In this document: piece after piece, positions 1 to 8,997 of the stretch | Layout: the number at the start of each line of letters is the position of its first letter | How positions within the stretch are numbered: position 1 is the first letter of the stretch | Assembly (NCBI GenBank): GCA_900538905.1 | Contig: UPZS01000023.1 | Span: 1-32,839, forward strand | Direction of reading: 5' to 3' | Source: an uncultured Sutterella sp. | Lineage (GTDB): Bacteria; Pseudomonadota; Gammaproteobacteria; Burkholderiales; Burkholderiaceae_F | DNA length: 32,839 nucleotides | Notes under the pieces: model-generated | Told to the model about the DNA's origin: nothing | Seen by the model: only the letters and a program-made list of their open reading frames with translations | Databases searched by the model: none | Translations under genes and position numbers: made by a program

Positions 1-138
1 GTGAGGAGGAAGGGCCGGACAGGTCCGAGCGCACACGATAAAAAGCGCATCGCTCGTGAAGTGAGCGCAGGAGCCGTCGTGCCTTTTGCACGAAACTCCG
101 GCGCCAACAACGAGAACCAACCTCTTGGAGTTGCGTAA
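1..138 (+). CDS. Possible C-terminal tail of a TnpB protein (partial, begins outside the window)
   Basis: Frame 1 is open from the first base to a TAA at 136-138 (about 45 codons, ending in NNENQPLGVA). The stretch is basic, and it stops just before the hairpin that marks an IS200/IS605-type right end, which is where tnpB genes of this family stop. No RuvC or zinc-finger motif lies in the visible part, so the assignment rests on position and composition only. The DNA could instead be purely the non-coding 3' (omega RNA) part of the element. Confidence 0.4.
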   Translation: MRRKGRTGPSAHDKKRIAREVSAGAVVPFARNSGANNENQPLGVA

Positions 139-185
139 ACAACTCCGAAGGAATCCTCTGATTTCAATCAGGAGAGGACGTCAAA
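1..185 (+). mobile_element. Right end of an IS200/IS605-type element
   Basis: At 151-185 the DNA reads GAATCC, an imperfect stem (CTGAT, loop TTCA, ATCAG), then GAGAGGACGTCAA. This matches the layout of the right end of the TnpB element at 30180-31450, whose minus strand reads GAATCC, stem, GGGAGTACGTCAA. In this family the right end carries a subterminal hairpin and forms the scaffold end of the TnpB guide RNA, with the flanking host DNA (from about 186) acting as guide. The rest of the element lies left of the window. Confidence 0.6.
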
Positions 186-497
186 TTCTACAAATTGCTC
201 GAACACCGGCCTTTCTACGTCTTTAGACATAGTCGTTTGCTTCAAATCTTGTATTTCTCTATCCACCTTTCGGGCTAGACCGCCAGCGTTCGACCTGTTA
301 CCAAACCAAGTCCTTGGAGGGTAAGTAAGCCTGCGGGATAATAAAAAGTACTTTCGGCGTATAGGTTTTCTCAAAGTGCCTCGATAGCATCTTTTCAAAG
401 CCGCAAGGGAGTTTTTTTGTTCACATAAACCATTTGCGACTCTCGGTACAGATTCGAATAAAAATTGAATCGCCCCTTCACCGAAAGGAGAAAGCCT
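186..497. other. Non-coding leader upstream of the hydrogenase operon
   Basis: These 312 bases lie between the insertion-sequence end and hyaA. I see no convincing gene. The open frames crossing it on the minus strand run on antisense to hyaA and look spurious. It must hold the hya promoter unless transcription enters from the IS. I found no clear sigma-70 pair, sigma-54 box or FNR palindrome that I would defend. A Shine-Dalgarno AAAGGAG sits at 484-490, just before the hyaA start. Confidence 0.5.
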
Positions 498-1592
498 ATG
501 TTTGAAACGCAATATGAAGCGTTGCGACGCCAAGGCATCAGCCGCAGAAGCTTCTTGCAATTCTGCTCGCTCACGGCCGCAAGCCTCGGGCTCGGAAGCG
601 CCGGCGCACAGGAAATCGCTCAGGCCATGAAAACCAAACCCCGCACGCCGGTCGTTTGGCTGCACGGTCTTGAATGCACCTGCTGCACGGAATCGTTCAT
701 CCGCAGCTATAACCCCATCGCCGCCAACATGGTGATGGATCTGATCAGTCTCGACTACGACGACACGATCATGGCCGCCGCCGGCCACCAGGCAGAAAGC
801 GCCCTGGCCGACACCATCGAAAAGTACAAGGGCAACTACATCGTTGCCGTGGAAGGCAACATCCCGCTTGGCGAGAACGGCGTGTTCTGCATTCCGGGCG
901 GCGAGACGTTCTTGAACAAGATCAAGCACGTCTGCCACAACGCCAAAGCCGTCATCGGCTGGGGTTCCTGCGCCGCCTGGGGCTGCGTGCAGGCTGCCAA
1001 GCCCAATCCCACCAAGTCGGTACCGATCACCGAGGTGATCACCGACAAGCCCGTCGTCCTAGTGCCGGGTTGCCCGCCGATTCCCGAAGTGATGACCGCC
1101 GTCATCACCTACATCCTCACCTACGACCGTCTGCCGCCTCTGGATCGCCTCGGGCGACCGAAGATGTTCTACGGTCAGCGCATTCACGACAAGTGCTATC
1201 GCCGTGCTCACTTCGACGCCGGTCAGTTCGTTGAAAAATTCGACGATGAAGGCGCCAAGCTTGGCTACTGCCTCTACAAAGTCGGCTGCAAGGGCCCGAC
1301 CACCTATAACGCCTGCTCGACAGTCGAATGGAATGAAGGTCTGTCCTGGCCCGTCAAGTCCGGCCACGGCTGCATCGGCTGCTCGGAAAACAACTTCTTT
1401 GACAAGGGCAGCTTCTACAACCACGAACCCGACATCCTGCCTCCGGGCTGGGGTGGCGTCGAAGCCACGGTCGACAAGGTCGGCATCGCCACCGTTGCCG
1501 TCGTCGGCGTGGCCGCCGCAGCGCACGCAGCCATGAGCGCGGTTGCCCAAGCCCGCGCCAAGACCAACAAGGACATCGGAGGTAAAGAATGA
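498..1592 (+). CDS. hyaA: Uptake [NiFe]-hydrogenase small subunit, Tat-exported, oxygen-tolerant type
   Basis: This subunit passes electrons from the NiFe site through three Fe-S clusters to the membrane cytochrome b, on the periplasmic side. The start at 498 is chosen for the AAAGGAG eight bases upstream; an in-frame start 33 bases earlier lacks one. The 364 residues begin with a twin-arginine signal (SRRSFLQF, R16-R17). Proximal-cluster cysteines are C60, C62 and C63 (LECTCCTES), C158 and C163 (GSCAAWGC) and C192. C62 and C163 match the two supernumerary cysteines of E. coli Hyd-1-like oxygen-tolerant enzymes. H230, C233, C258 and C264 fit the distal cluster; C273, C292 and C295 the medial [3Fe-4S] cluster. 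A hydrophobic helix at about 325-350 anchors the C-terminus. The stop overlaps the hyaB start (ATGA), so translation is probably coupled. Confidence 0.96.
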   Translation: MFETQYEALRRQGISRRSFLQFCSLTAASLGLGSAGAQEIAQAMKTKPRTPVVWLHGLECTCCTESFIRSYNPIAANMVMDLISLDYDDTIMAAAGHQAESALADTIEKYKGNYIVAVEGNIPLGENGVFCIPGGETFLNKIKHVCHNAKAVIGWGSCAAWGCVQAAKPNPTKSVPITEVITDKPVVLVPGCPPIPEVMTAVITYILTYDRLPPLDRLGRPKMFYGQRIHDKCYRRAHFDAGQFVEKFDDEGAKLGYCLYKVGCKGPTTYNACSTVEWNEGLSWPVKSGHGCIGCSENNFFDKGSFYNHEPDILPPGWGGVEATVDKVGIATVAVVGVAAAAHAAMSAVAQARAKTNKDIGGKE

Positions 1593-3364
1593 GCAACAGC
1601 CAGAACACCCGCCGCGTTGTCGTTGACCCCGTCACCCGCATCGAAGGTCATCTGCGCGTGCAGGCAGAAATCGACGCCAACGGCGTCATCACCGACGCGA
1701 TGAGCACCGGCACGATGTGGCGCGGTCTCGAAGTGATTCTCAAGGGGCGCGATCCGCGCGACGCCTGGGCGTTCGTCGAACGCATCTGCGGCGTCTGCAC
1801 CGGCATTCACGCGCTTGCAGCCGTGCGCGCCGTCGAAGACGCCATCGGCATCAAGATCCCGAAGAACGCCAACATCATCCGCAACCTGATGAACGCCACC
1901 CTGTACGTTCAGGACCATCTGGTGCACTTCTATCAGCTCTCGGCCCTGGACTGGGTTGACGTCGTCAGCGCCCTGTCGGCCGATCCGCGAGAAACGAGCG
2001 AAATTCAACAGAAGATCAGCCCGCATCACCATCTGGCGACCGCCGGCTACTTCCGTGACGTGCAGGCGCGTCTTAAGAAATTCGTCGAAAGCGGTCAGCT
2101 CTCCATTTTCAAGAATGGCTACTGGGGCCACCCGGCCATGAAACTGCCGCCTGCCGTCAACCTCCTTGCCGTTGCGCACTACCTTGAAGTGCTCGACTTC
2201 CACAAGGAAATCATCAAGATCCACACCATCCTCGGCGGCAAGAACCCGCATCCGAACTATCTCGTCGGCGGCGTAGCCTGCCCGATCAACATGCACGACA
2301 CGGGTGCCGCAGGTGTCATGGTCAACGAAGTCAGCATGAATTACATGCGCGACATCGCCAAGGCCTGCGTTGACATCGTCAACAACGTCTACATTCCCGA
2401 CGTCAAGGCGATTGCGAGCATGTATCCGGAATGGTTCAAGATCGGCGGCGGCATCAGCTCCAAGAACCTGCTCTGCTACGGCGACTTCCCTGAAATTCCG
2501 AATGAATGGAGCGAAAAGAGCCTGATGATGCCCATGGGCGCCATCATTGACGGCAAGTTAAACGAAGTGCATCCGGTTGACCTGCGCAACCCGGACGAAA
2601 TTCAGGAATTTGTCGATCACTCGTGGTACAAGTACCCGGGCGACAAGAAGGGCCTGCATCCGTGGGACGGCGTCACCGACCATGCCTTCGGCTTTGCACC
2701 GGACTCCGACGGCACGCCCCAGAAATACAACTGGATTTCGCAGAACGGCAAGTACACATGGGTAAAGAGTCCGCGCTGGAAAGGACATATGATGGAAGTC
2801 GGCCCGCTTGCCCGCGTCGTCATGGGCGTTGTCAAGAACATGCCGCAGTACAAGGATCCGGCTCTGGCCACCCTGAAAGAACTCAACCTTCCGCTCGAAG
2901 CCATGTTCTCGACGCTCGGTCGCCACGCCGCCCGTGCCCTTGAAGCGAGCTTCATGGCCGACATGATGGTGAAGTACGTTGACGATCTGATCGCCAACAT
3001 CCGCGCCGGCGACGAAGCTGCCGCCAACATGGAGTTCTGGGAACCCAAGACTTGGCCCAAACAGTGCAAGGGCGTGGGCGCCTGCGAGGCTCCCCGTGGC
3101 GCGCTGGCTCACTACTGCGTCATCGACAACGGCAAGATCGCCAACTGGCAAGCTGTCGTTCCGACGACGTGGAACGCCAGCCCACGCGATACGGAAGGCA
3201 ACCACGGCGCCTTTGAAGCTTCGCTTATCGGCACCAAACTTGCCAAGCCCGAAGAGCCGCTTGAAATCATCCGCACGATCCACTCGTTTGACCCGTGCCT
3301 CGCGTGCGCCACGCATGTGTTGGACAACAAGGGCGAAGAGCTCGTGAGCGTCAAGGTTCGTTAA
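1589..3364 (+). CDS. hyaB: Uptake [NiFe]-hydrogenase large subunit
   Basis: The catalytic subunit oxidises H2 at a NiFe(CN)2CO site. The 591-residue protein has the N-terminal nickel motif RICGVC (C67, C70) and the C-terminal motif DPCLACATH (C570, C573, H576). Fifteen residues follow H576 (starting VLDNKG). This is the peptide that the HyaD-type protease removes after nickel insertion, and its length is normal for group 1 enzymes. The start at 1589 overlaps the hyaA stop by four bases, which fixes it. The subunit has no signal of its own; in this family it is carried across the membrane with the Tat-bearing small subunit. Length and motifs look intact, with no sign of decay. Confidence 0.97.
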   Translation: MSNSQNTRRVVVDPVTRIEGHLRVQAEIDANGVITDAMSTGTMWRGLEVILKGRDPRDAWAFVERICGVCTGIHALAAVRAVEDAIGIKIPKNANIIRNLMNATLYVQDHLVHFYQLSALDWVDVVSALSADPRETSEIQQKISPHHHLATAGYFRDVQARLKKFVESGQLSIFKNGYWGHPAMKLPPAVNLLAVAHYLEVLDFHKEIIKIHTILGGKNPHPNYLVGGVACPINMHDTGAAGVMVNEVSMNYMRDIAKACVDIVNNVYIPDVKAIASMYPEWFKIGGGISSKNLLCYGDFPEIPNEWSEKSLMMPMGAIIDGKLNEVHPVDLRNPDEIQEFVDHSWYKYPGDKKGLHPWDGVTDHAFGFAPDSDGTPQKYNWISQNGKYTWVKSPRWKGHMMEVGPLARVVMGVVKNMPQYKDPALATLKELNLPLEAMFSTLGRHAARALEASFMADMMVKYVDDLIANIRAGDEAAANMEFWEPKTWPKQCKGVGACEAPRGALAHYCVIDNGKIANWQAVVPTTWNASPRDTEGNHGAFEASLIGTKLAKPEEPLEIIRTIHSFDPCLACATHVLDNKGEELVSVKVR

Positions 3365-3446
3365 CGCGAACGTTGTCGTGCCAAGTCCGAACGAGCGGCA
3401 GACGCTGTTTGCCGCCCGCCCGGACCAACAGATGGAAGATACGTTT

Positions 3447-4163
3447 ATGAAAATCGATCCCGTCACCTATGAAGTTGACGTTTCGGCAGGAACGCACCCG
3501 CTGTACGTGTGGGAAGCGCCCGTGCGAATCTGGCACTGGGCGATGGCCGTGTGCATGGCGGTGATGATCGTCACGGGTTTTCTCATCGGAGCTCCTCTGG
3601 TAGCAAACCTCGGCGACACCTGGGCGACGTATGACTTCGCATACATTCGGCTTGCGCACTTTGCTGCCGGCATGATCTTTACGGTCATCTTTATCTGGCG
3701 ACTGTACTGGGGCATCGTCGGCAACAAATACTCGCGCATGATCCTCGTGCCGCCGCTTTGGAGCCTGAAGTGGTGGAAGATGCTCTTTGAGCAGGTCAAG
3801 TACTACCTGTTTCTCAGAAAGACGTCTCCGGAATACGCCGGCCACAACCCGCTTGCTCAGTGCGCTATGTTCTTCATGTTCACTCTGGGCAGCATCGTGA
3901 TCATCATCACGGGTCTGGCGCTCTACGCTCAGGCCTGGGGCGCCGACGCCGGCTGGTACGCCTGGTTCGAGTGGGTGTTCGTGCTCTTTGGCGACAGCCA
4001 GGCCGTTCGCACCACGCACCATGCGTTCATGTACATCTTCATCCTCTTCTCGATTGCTCACATCTACATGAGCTTCCGCGAAGACGTCATGGGCGGTGCC
4101 ACCACCATCAGCTCGATGACGAGCGGCTTGAGAATGTTCAAGCACGGCGGCGAAGAACACTGA
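3447..4163 (+). CDS. hyaC: Hydrogenase cytochrome b subunit (membrane anchor and quinone reductase)
   Basis: This is a four-helix dihaem cytochrome b that takes electrons from HyaA and reduces quinone in the cytoplasmic membrane. I chose the ATG at 3447 because GGAAG lies eight bases upstream and the protein then starts MKIDPVTYEV, followed by HPLYVWEAPVRIWHW, typical of the family. An upstream in-frame GTG at 3378 and ATG at 3432 lack a good ribosome site. Predicted helices lie at about 29-50, 66-90, 135-160 and 188-210. Candidate haem ligands are H30, H71, H191 or H192, and H205. It follows hyaB by 82 bases and ends 42 bases before a strong terminator, so hyaABC is probably one transcript. 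Confidence 0.93.
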   Translation: MKIDPVTYEVDVSAGTHPLYVWEAPVRIWHWAMAVCMAVMIVTGFLIGAPLVANLGDTWATYDFAYIRLAHFAAGMIFTVIFIWRLYWGIVGNKYSRMILVPPLWSLKWWKMLFEQVKYYLFLRKTSPEYAGHNPLAQCAMFFMFTLGSIVIIITGLALYAQAWGADAGWYAWFEWVFVLFGDSQAVRTTHHAFMYIFILFSIAHIYMSFREDVMGGATTISSMTSGLRMFKHGGEEH

Positions 4164-4205
4164 CCGCAACTCAACCCGTGCAGCCCTGCGGGGCTGCCGC
4201 ATCCG

Positions 4206-4239
4206 ACGGACTGCAGGCGACTGCGGTCCGTGTTTTTTT
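4206..4239 (+). terminator. Strong intrinsic terminator after hyaC
   Basis: An 11-bp stem (ACGGACTGCAG, loop GCGA, CTGCGGTCCGT with one G-T pair) is followed by a run of seven T at 4233-4239. A second hairpin (GCAGCCC, loop TGCG, GGGCTGC) lies just before it at 4180-4197. Together they should end most hyaABC transcripts before hyaD. Confidence 0.85.
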
Positions 4240-4368
4240 ATGCGCGGTGTAGGTCGGCTGAAGTACTCTGTTTTCGACGAACGACTGAAGAATAAGACGC
4301 TGCTTTCGCGCAAAATTGTTAAGTCCCGTGCAACAGACAATTTCATCCTAATTTGTCAGGTTCTTCTC

Positions 4369-5010
4369 ATGCAAACTGTTCCCGGATTTGATCTTTTTGA
4401 ACCGATCGACGTGCTCGTTTTAGGTGTCGGAAACATTCTTTGGGCCGATGAAGGCTTCGGCGTTCGCGCCGTCGAAGCGTTCAACGCCCGCTACAAACTC
4501 CCTGAAAAGACAAAGGTCGCCGACGGCGGCACGCTCGGCATGTACCTCCTGGAACTGATCGGCTCCACCAAAGACCTGCTTCTTTTTGACTGTGCTGACC
4601 TACAGGAAAAACCGGGCACACTCAAGCTCCTTACAAACGACGAGGTTAAGTTCTGGTCGGCCACCAAAATTTCGCCGCATCAAACAGGCATGAACGAAGT
4701 GCTGGCACTTGCCGAACTGCAGGGCCACGCACCGGAACGCATCGCCGTGGTCGCCATTCAGCCGGAAATTCTGCAGGACTACGGTGGATCATTGACACCC
4801 GCCTGCGAATCGGCGCTTGTGCGGGCTGTCGAGATAGCCAAAGATGTGCTGACCGGTTGGGGCTACGAGGTTGTTCGTCGATCCGAGGGCGAAACAGTGG
4901 CGCCTCTGGGTGACGCTTCACTCAACAAACGCGACTACGAAACACAGCGCCCTTCCGAAGAAGAAGCGCCACGCGAAGGCGACGTTCGCTTCTTTCCCAA
5001 ATTCCAATAA
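4369..5010 (+). CDS. hyaD: Hydrogenase maturation endopeptidase
   Basis: A HybD/HyaD-family protease that checks nickel insertion and then trims the C-terminal peptide of HyaB. The chosen ATG at 4369 has AGG eight bases upstream and yields 213 residues; the upstream in-frame start at 4240 would overlap the terminator and add 43 unlike residues. GVGNILWADEGFGVR holds the nickel-ligand glutamate (E28). D74 in LLLFDCADL and H104 in SPHQTGM supply the other two ligands known from HybD. The C-terminal 40 or so residues are acidic and polar and go slightly beyond the usual length (E. coli HyaD is about 195). hypC follows after 12 bases. A terminator lies between hyaC and this gene, so it may have its own promoter or rely on read-through. 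Confidence 0.93.
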   Translation: MQTVPGFDLFEPIDVLVLGVGNILWADEGFGVRAVEAFNARYKLPEKTKVADGGTLGMYLLELIGSTKDLLLFDCADLQEKPGTLKLLTNDEVKFWSATKISPHQTGMNEVLALAELQGHAPERIAVVAIQPEILQDYGGSLTPACESALVRAVEIAKDVLTGWGYEVVRRSEGETVAPLGDASLNKRDYETQRPSEEEAPREGDVRFFPKFQ

Positions 5011-5022
5011 GGAGACCACAAG

Positions 5023-5352
5023 ATGTGCATCGCCGTTCCCATGCGCGTTCTGGAAGTTCGCAACGACTGCGACGTGGTCGTGACGCGGCCCGGACGCACG
5101 GAGATCGCCAATGCTTCCTTTGCCGATGAAATGCCCGAGGTCGGCGATCTGGTTCTGGTTTTCCGCGGCACAATTCTGCGCACCGTCTCTCAGGACGAAG
5201 CACTGAAAATCGAGTCGGCTTTGTGCTGCGTGGAAGAAGCAATGCGCACGGATGAAGCCGAGAGCGCCAACACCGCCTTTGCCGACATCATTGAAAACAC
5301 CGGAAAGTTACCGCCTCACTTGCAAAAGCTCGTCGGACAAAAGACACTCTGA
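5023..5352 (+). CDS. hypC: Hydrogenase maturation chaperone, HypC/HupF family
   Basis: A small chaperone that, in the known pathway, binds HypD and delivers the Fe(CN)2CO group to the large-subunit precursor. It begins MCIAVPMRVLEV, the family signature, with the essential C2 exposed after removal of Met1. AAGGAG lies ten bases before the ATG. At 109 residues it is longer than E. coli HypC (about 90); the tail after residue 75 is not conserved in my memory of the family. It is the last gene of the hyaD-hypC pair. No hypA, B, D, E or F is in this window, so those must lie elsewhere. A HupF-type chaperone dedicated to this hydrogenase would look the same. Confidence 0.92.
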   Translation: MCIAVPMRVLEVRNDCDVVVTRPGRTEIANASFADEMPEVGDLVLVFRGTILRTVSQDEALKIESALCCVEEAMRTDEAESANTAFADIIENTGKLPPHLQKLVGQKTL

Positions 5353-5390
5353 GGCCAACGGCCCACTTCGGTGACAACTGCGGTCTACCG

Positions 5391-5396
5391 TACAAT
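5391..5396 (+). promoter_or_regulatory. Probable -10 box upstream of mfd
   Basis: TACAAT lies 36 bases before the mfd start. The best -35 candidate, GTGACA at 5371-5376, has a short 14-base spacer. The same TACAAT word precedes three other transcription units in this window (8964, 11526, 25907), which supports it as a real -10 in this genome. Confidence 0.4.
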
Positions 5397-5432
5397 TGCG
5401 CACATTGACGGTACCTTTCTTTTGCTTATCCG

Positions 5433-8400
5433 ATGTCTGACGTCTTGTCCGTTCTCGCCTCTTCTCTTAACGATACGCAGTTGGCCGCAGCCGCTCGGCG
5501 CCTAAAAAACTCAACGGTAAACGGCGGTAATCGCTCGGCGGCTCTCACGGCGCTCATTGAACTGGCCCGTAGCCAAAAGCGCATGGCGGTTTTGATCTGC
5601 GCCAACGCGTTTGACGTCGCGCGGCTCAATCAGGAAATCGCCTGGCTCGATCCCTCTCTCAAAGTTTCGAGCCTTCCCGACTGGGAAACTCTTCCCTACG
5701 ATACCATGAGTCCGCACGCAGACCTGGTAAGCGAACGCCTGGAAACCCTTTATAACCTTACGAGCGACGATCTGCAGGCCCGGCCCGATGTGTTGATTGC
5801 GGCAGCTAGCACCGCCGCGCAACGCTTTGCGCCAAAGTCTTATGTTGCCGGCAATACGTTTTTCTTTCGCAAAGGTCAAACCATAAGCATCGGTAAGTTG
5901 GAGACCTCCCTCGTTGCCGCAGGCTACGGACGCGTCGAGCAAACAATGGCACCCGGCGAATTTGCGGTTCGAGGCGGCATCGTGGACATCTTTCCGATGG
6001 GGGCCGCCACTCCGCTGCGGCTCGACCTTTTTGACGATGAAATCGACGCAATCCGCCGTTTCGATCCCGAATCGCAACGAAGCACCGGCAGCGTTGATCG
6101 CGTGCGTATTTTGCCCGGTCACGAATTTGCCTTTGACGAAGAATCCCGCAATCGGTTCCGTGCCGCCTGGCGCGCCGCTTTCCCTGGCGACCCGAACAAA
6201 TGCCCGGTCTACGTGGACGTGGGTTCGGGAATTTGTTCCCCTGGCATAGAGTACTATCTACCCCTCTTTTTTGAGTCAACCGGAACACTTGCCGATTATC
6301 TTCCGGACAATGCGCTTTTCATCACGTTAGGTGAGACACGAGACGCTATCGACTCCTTCATGCGTCAGACGCAGGAGCGTTACAAGTTTCTCTCGCACGA
6401 CGCACAGCGACCTGCTTTACCCCCTGAAAAACTCTTTGACAAAGCCGACAGCTTTTTCGACGCTATCGCCCCCTTCGGTCGCATTTCTCTGAAGGCCCCC
6501 GAAACGGGAATTGACACGTCACTCACGATTGAGCGCTCAGCCAAAGACCCTGCTGCCAAACTCAAGGACTTCGTCGCAAAATGCCGCATTGAAAAAAAGC
6601 GCATTTTGATCGTAGCAACCGGTTCGGGCCGTGCTGCGCGCTTGCAGGAACTTCTGCGCGACGGCGTGCGCGAACCCGAGCTCGTCGAATCGTTTGCCGC
6701 GTTTGTCAATGGCTCAGAGCCGCTTGCCATTGCCGTAGGGCCCCTTTCGGGCGGCTTCGTGCTTGACGAACCCGGCTTGGTCATCATCACCGAGTCCGAA
6801 CTCTACAACACCAAAGCGATTATCCGTCGCCGCGGCCACAATCGCACAACCAACGTCGAAGCCATCATCCGCGACGTAAGCGAACTGCGGGAAGGAGACC
6901 CTGTCGTGCACGCCGCCCACGGCGTAGGCCGTTATCACGGTCTGGAAACCATTTCCACCGAGGAAGGTCCCGCCGAATTCGTTCGCATCGATTATGCAAA
7001 CGACGCCAAACTTTTCGTGCCGGTCTCACAGCTCAACCTCATCAGTCGCTACACGGGAGCCGACAGCGAGCACGCGCCACTCAACAATCTCGGACGCGGC
7101 GACTGGGAAAAGGCACGCAAAAAAGCCGCGCAAAAAGTGCGAGACACCGCAGCCGAACTCCTACACCTCTACGCCATGCGCGAAGCCAAGCAGGGCTTTG
7201 CATTTGAAACAGAATCGTCGGATTATCAGGCATTCTGCGAAGGCTTTGCTTTTGAAGAAACGCCCGATCAGGCCGCGGCCATTGCGGCTGTCATTTCCGA
7301 TATGCACTCGGGCCGTCCCATGGATCGCCTTGTTTGCGGCGACGTGGGTTTCGGCAAAACCGAGGTGGCGTTGCGTGCGGCTTTCATTGCCGTCATGAAC
7401 GGCAAGCAGGTCGCCGTCCTGTGTCCCACAACCCTGTTGGCAGAGCAACACGCCCAAACGTTTAAGGACCGCTTTGCCGCGTGGCCCGTGAAAGTCGCCG
7501 AACTATCGCGCTTTCGCACCAGCAAACAGACCGCTCAAACAATCGAGGGGCTCGAAAGCGGTACGGTCGACATCGTCATCGGCACGCACAAGCTTTTGAG
7601 CGAATCTGTCAGATTCAAGCGTCTCGGGCTCGTCGTGATTGACGAAGAACATCGTTTCGGCGTTCGACAAAAGGAACGCCTAAAGAGTCTGCGCGCCGAA
7701 GTTGACGTACTCACGCTCACCGCCACACCGATTCCGAGAACGCTCGCAATGAGTTTGGAGGGTATACGCGACTTTTCCGTCATCGCCACAGCACCGCAAA
7801 AACGTCTGGCAATCAAGACCTTCGTGCGCCGCGAATCCAAAGCTTTGATTCGGGAGGCCGTCATCCGCGAGCTCAAGCGCGGCGGTCAGGTCTATTTCCT
7901 TCACAACGACGTGGATACCATTCAGGCCCGCGCCGAGATGCTCGCCGAGCTGATACCGGAAGCACGCATCGGTATTGCCCACGGCCAGATGAGCGAGCGA
8001 GAGCTTGAACGCGTCATGCGCGAGTTCTACCGGCGTGAATTCAATGTCCTTGTCTGCACAACCATCATCGAAACAGGCATTGACATTCCGATTGCCAATA
8101 CCATCATCATGCACCGTGCCGATAAGTTCGGCTTGGCGCAGTTGCATCAGCTTCGGGGCCGAGTAGGACGCAGCCACCATCAGGCCTATGCGTATCTGCT
8201 CATCCCCGACGAAGGCGCCATCACCAAGAATGCGGAACGTCGCCTGGAGGCCATTCAGAACCTTGAGGAACTCGGCAGCGGTTTTTATCTTTCCATGCAC
8301 GACCTCGAAATTCGCGGTGCGGGCGAAGTTCTCGGCGACGAACAATCGGGAGAAATGGCCCAGGTGGGCTTTGAACTCTACACGCAGATGTTAAAGCGCG

Positions 8401-8918
8401 CAGTGGATTCGCTTCGCCGTGGTGAAGAGCCGGCCTTTGACTCGCCTTTTGAGACTCTCACGGAAATTAACCTGCATCTGCCCGCACTTCTGCCCGACGA
8501 TTATGTACCGGATGTCGGTACACGTCTGTCTCTTTATAAACGGCTCGCTGCAGCTCAAACGCTCGAAGAACTCGGTGAATGCACCGATGACCTCACCGAC
8601 CGTTTCGGCAGTCCTGTTCCCGCAGCCAAGACGCTTCTTGCCGTGCATCGTCTGCGTATCGAATGCGCGGCCATCGGCATTCGCAAGATTGACGCAGCCG
8701 AACAAGCTATTGTCTTTACGTTTGCTCAAAAAACGATGTTTGACCCGGCTGTGATGTTTGCACTACTGCAAAAACGCCGCGATCTCCGAGTACTGCCCGG
8801 CAATTTGACGCGGCTCAAGATGACGGTCAACAGCGAAAACGCAGTAACGCGTCTTCAGAACGTCCGCACAATCGTCAACGCACTTTTGGAAAGTCTCCCA
8901 CCCGAAAAACGCCCGTAA
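5433..8918 (+). CDS. mfd: Transcription-repair coupling factor Mfd
   Basis: Mfd removes RNA polymerase stalled at DNA damage and recruits UvrA. The 1161 residues match the usual length (E. coli about 1148). In order: a UvrB-like N-terminal module with EFAVRGGIVDIFP at about 174; the RNA-polymerase-interacting domain beginning REGDPVVHAAHGVGRYHG at about 486; the RecG-like translocase with Walker A GDVGFGKTEVA near 636, DEEH near 736 and TATPIPRTL shortly after; helicase motif VI QLRGRVGRS; and the C-terminal TRCF domain. It appears intact. The ATG at 5433 is preceded by only a weak ribosome site. It stands alone between the hydrogenase genes and the repeat-protein pair. Confidence 0.98.
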   Translation: MSDVLSVLASSLNDTQLAAAARRLKNSTVNGGNRSAALTALIELARSQKRMAVLICANAFDVARLNQEIAWLDPSLKVSSLPDWETLPYDTMSPHADLVSERLETLYNLTSDDLQARPDVLIAAASTAAQRFAPKSYVAGNTFFFRKGQTISIGKLETSLVAAGYGRVEQTMAPGEFAVRGGIVDIFPMGAATPLRLDLFDDEIDAIRRFDPESQRSTGSVDRVRILPGHEFAFDEESRNRFRAAWRAAFPGDPNKCPVYVDVGSGICSPGIEYYLPLFFESTGTLADYLPDNALFITLGETRDAIDSFMRQTQERYKFLSHDAQRPALPPEKLFDKADSFFDAIAPFGRISLKAPETGIDTSLTIERSAKDPAAKLKDFVAKCRIEKKRILIVATGSGRAARLQELLRDGVREPELVESFAAFVNGSEPLAIAVGPLSGGFVLDEPGLVIITESELYNTKAIIRRRGHNRTTNVEAIIRDVSELREGDPVVHAAHGVGRYHGLETISTEEGPAEFVRIDYANDAKLFVPVSQLNLISRYTGADSEHAPLNNLGRGDWEKARKKAAQKVRDTAAELLHLYAMREAKQGFAFETESSDYQAFCEGFAFEETPDQAAAIAAVISDMHSGRPMDRLVCGDVGFGKTEVALRAAFIAVMNGKQVAVLCPTTLLAEQHAQTFKDRFAAWPVKVAELSRFRTSKQTAQTIEGLESGTVDIVIGTHKLLSESVRFKRLGLVVIDEEHRFGVRQKERLKSLRAEVDVLTLTATPIPRTLAMSLEGIRDFSVIATAPQKRLAIKTFVRRESKALIREAVIRELKRGGQVYFLHNDVDTIQARAEMLAELIPEARIGIAHGQMSERELERVMREFYRREFNVLVCTTIIETGIDIPIANTIIMHRADKFGLAQLHQLRGRVGRSHHQAYAYLLIPDEGAITKNAERRLEAIQNLEELGSGFYLSMHDLEIRGAGEVLGDEQSGEMAQVGFELYTQMLKRAVDSLRRGEEPAFDSPFETLTEINLHLPALLPDDYVPDVGTRLSLYKRLAAAQTLEELGECTDDLTDRFGSPVPAAKTLLAVHRLRIECAAIGIRKIDAAEQAIVFTFAQKTMFDPAVMFALLQKRRDLRVLPGNLTRLKMTVNSENAVTRLQNVRTIVNALLESLPPEKRP

Positions 8919-8963
8919 TCACCTCCGCCGCAGCGTTTGTCATTGTCCGAACAGCCGCTGCGG

Positions 8964-8969
8964 TACAAT
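8964..8969 (+). promoter_or_regulatory. Probable -10 box upstream of the repeat-protein gene pair
   Basis: TACAAT lies 28 bases before the ATG at 8998. TTGTCC at 8943-8948 could serve as -35 with a 15-base spacer, which is short. The short leader leaves little room for regulation. Confidence 0.4.
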
Positions 8970-8997
8970 TCAGCGCGTTATTCCATAGAACAAAACG

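Noticed and set aside
168..938. Minus-strand open frame across the hya leader
   Set aside because: It overlaps hyaA antisense, has low-complexity composition, no domain and no ribosome site.
3351..4346. Minus-strand open frame opposite hyaC
   Set aside because: It covers hyaC and its terminator antisense, and its product is His/Arg-rich without any family resemblance.
5353..5432. Terminator after hypC
   Set aside because: Only weak stems without a T-run are visible, so none is called.
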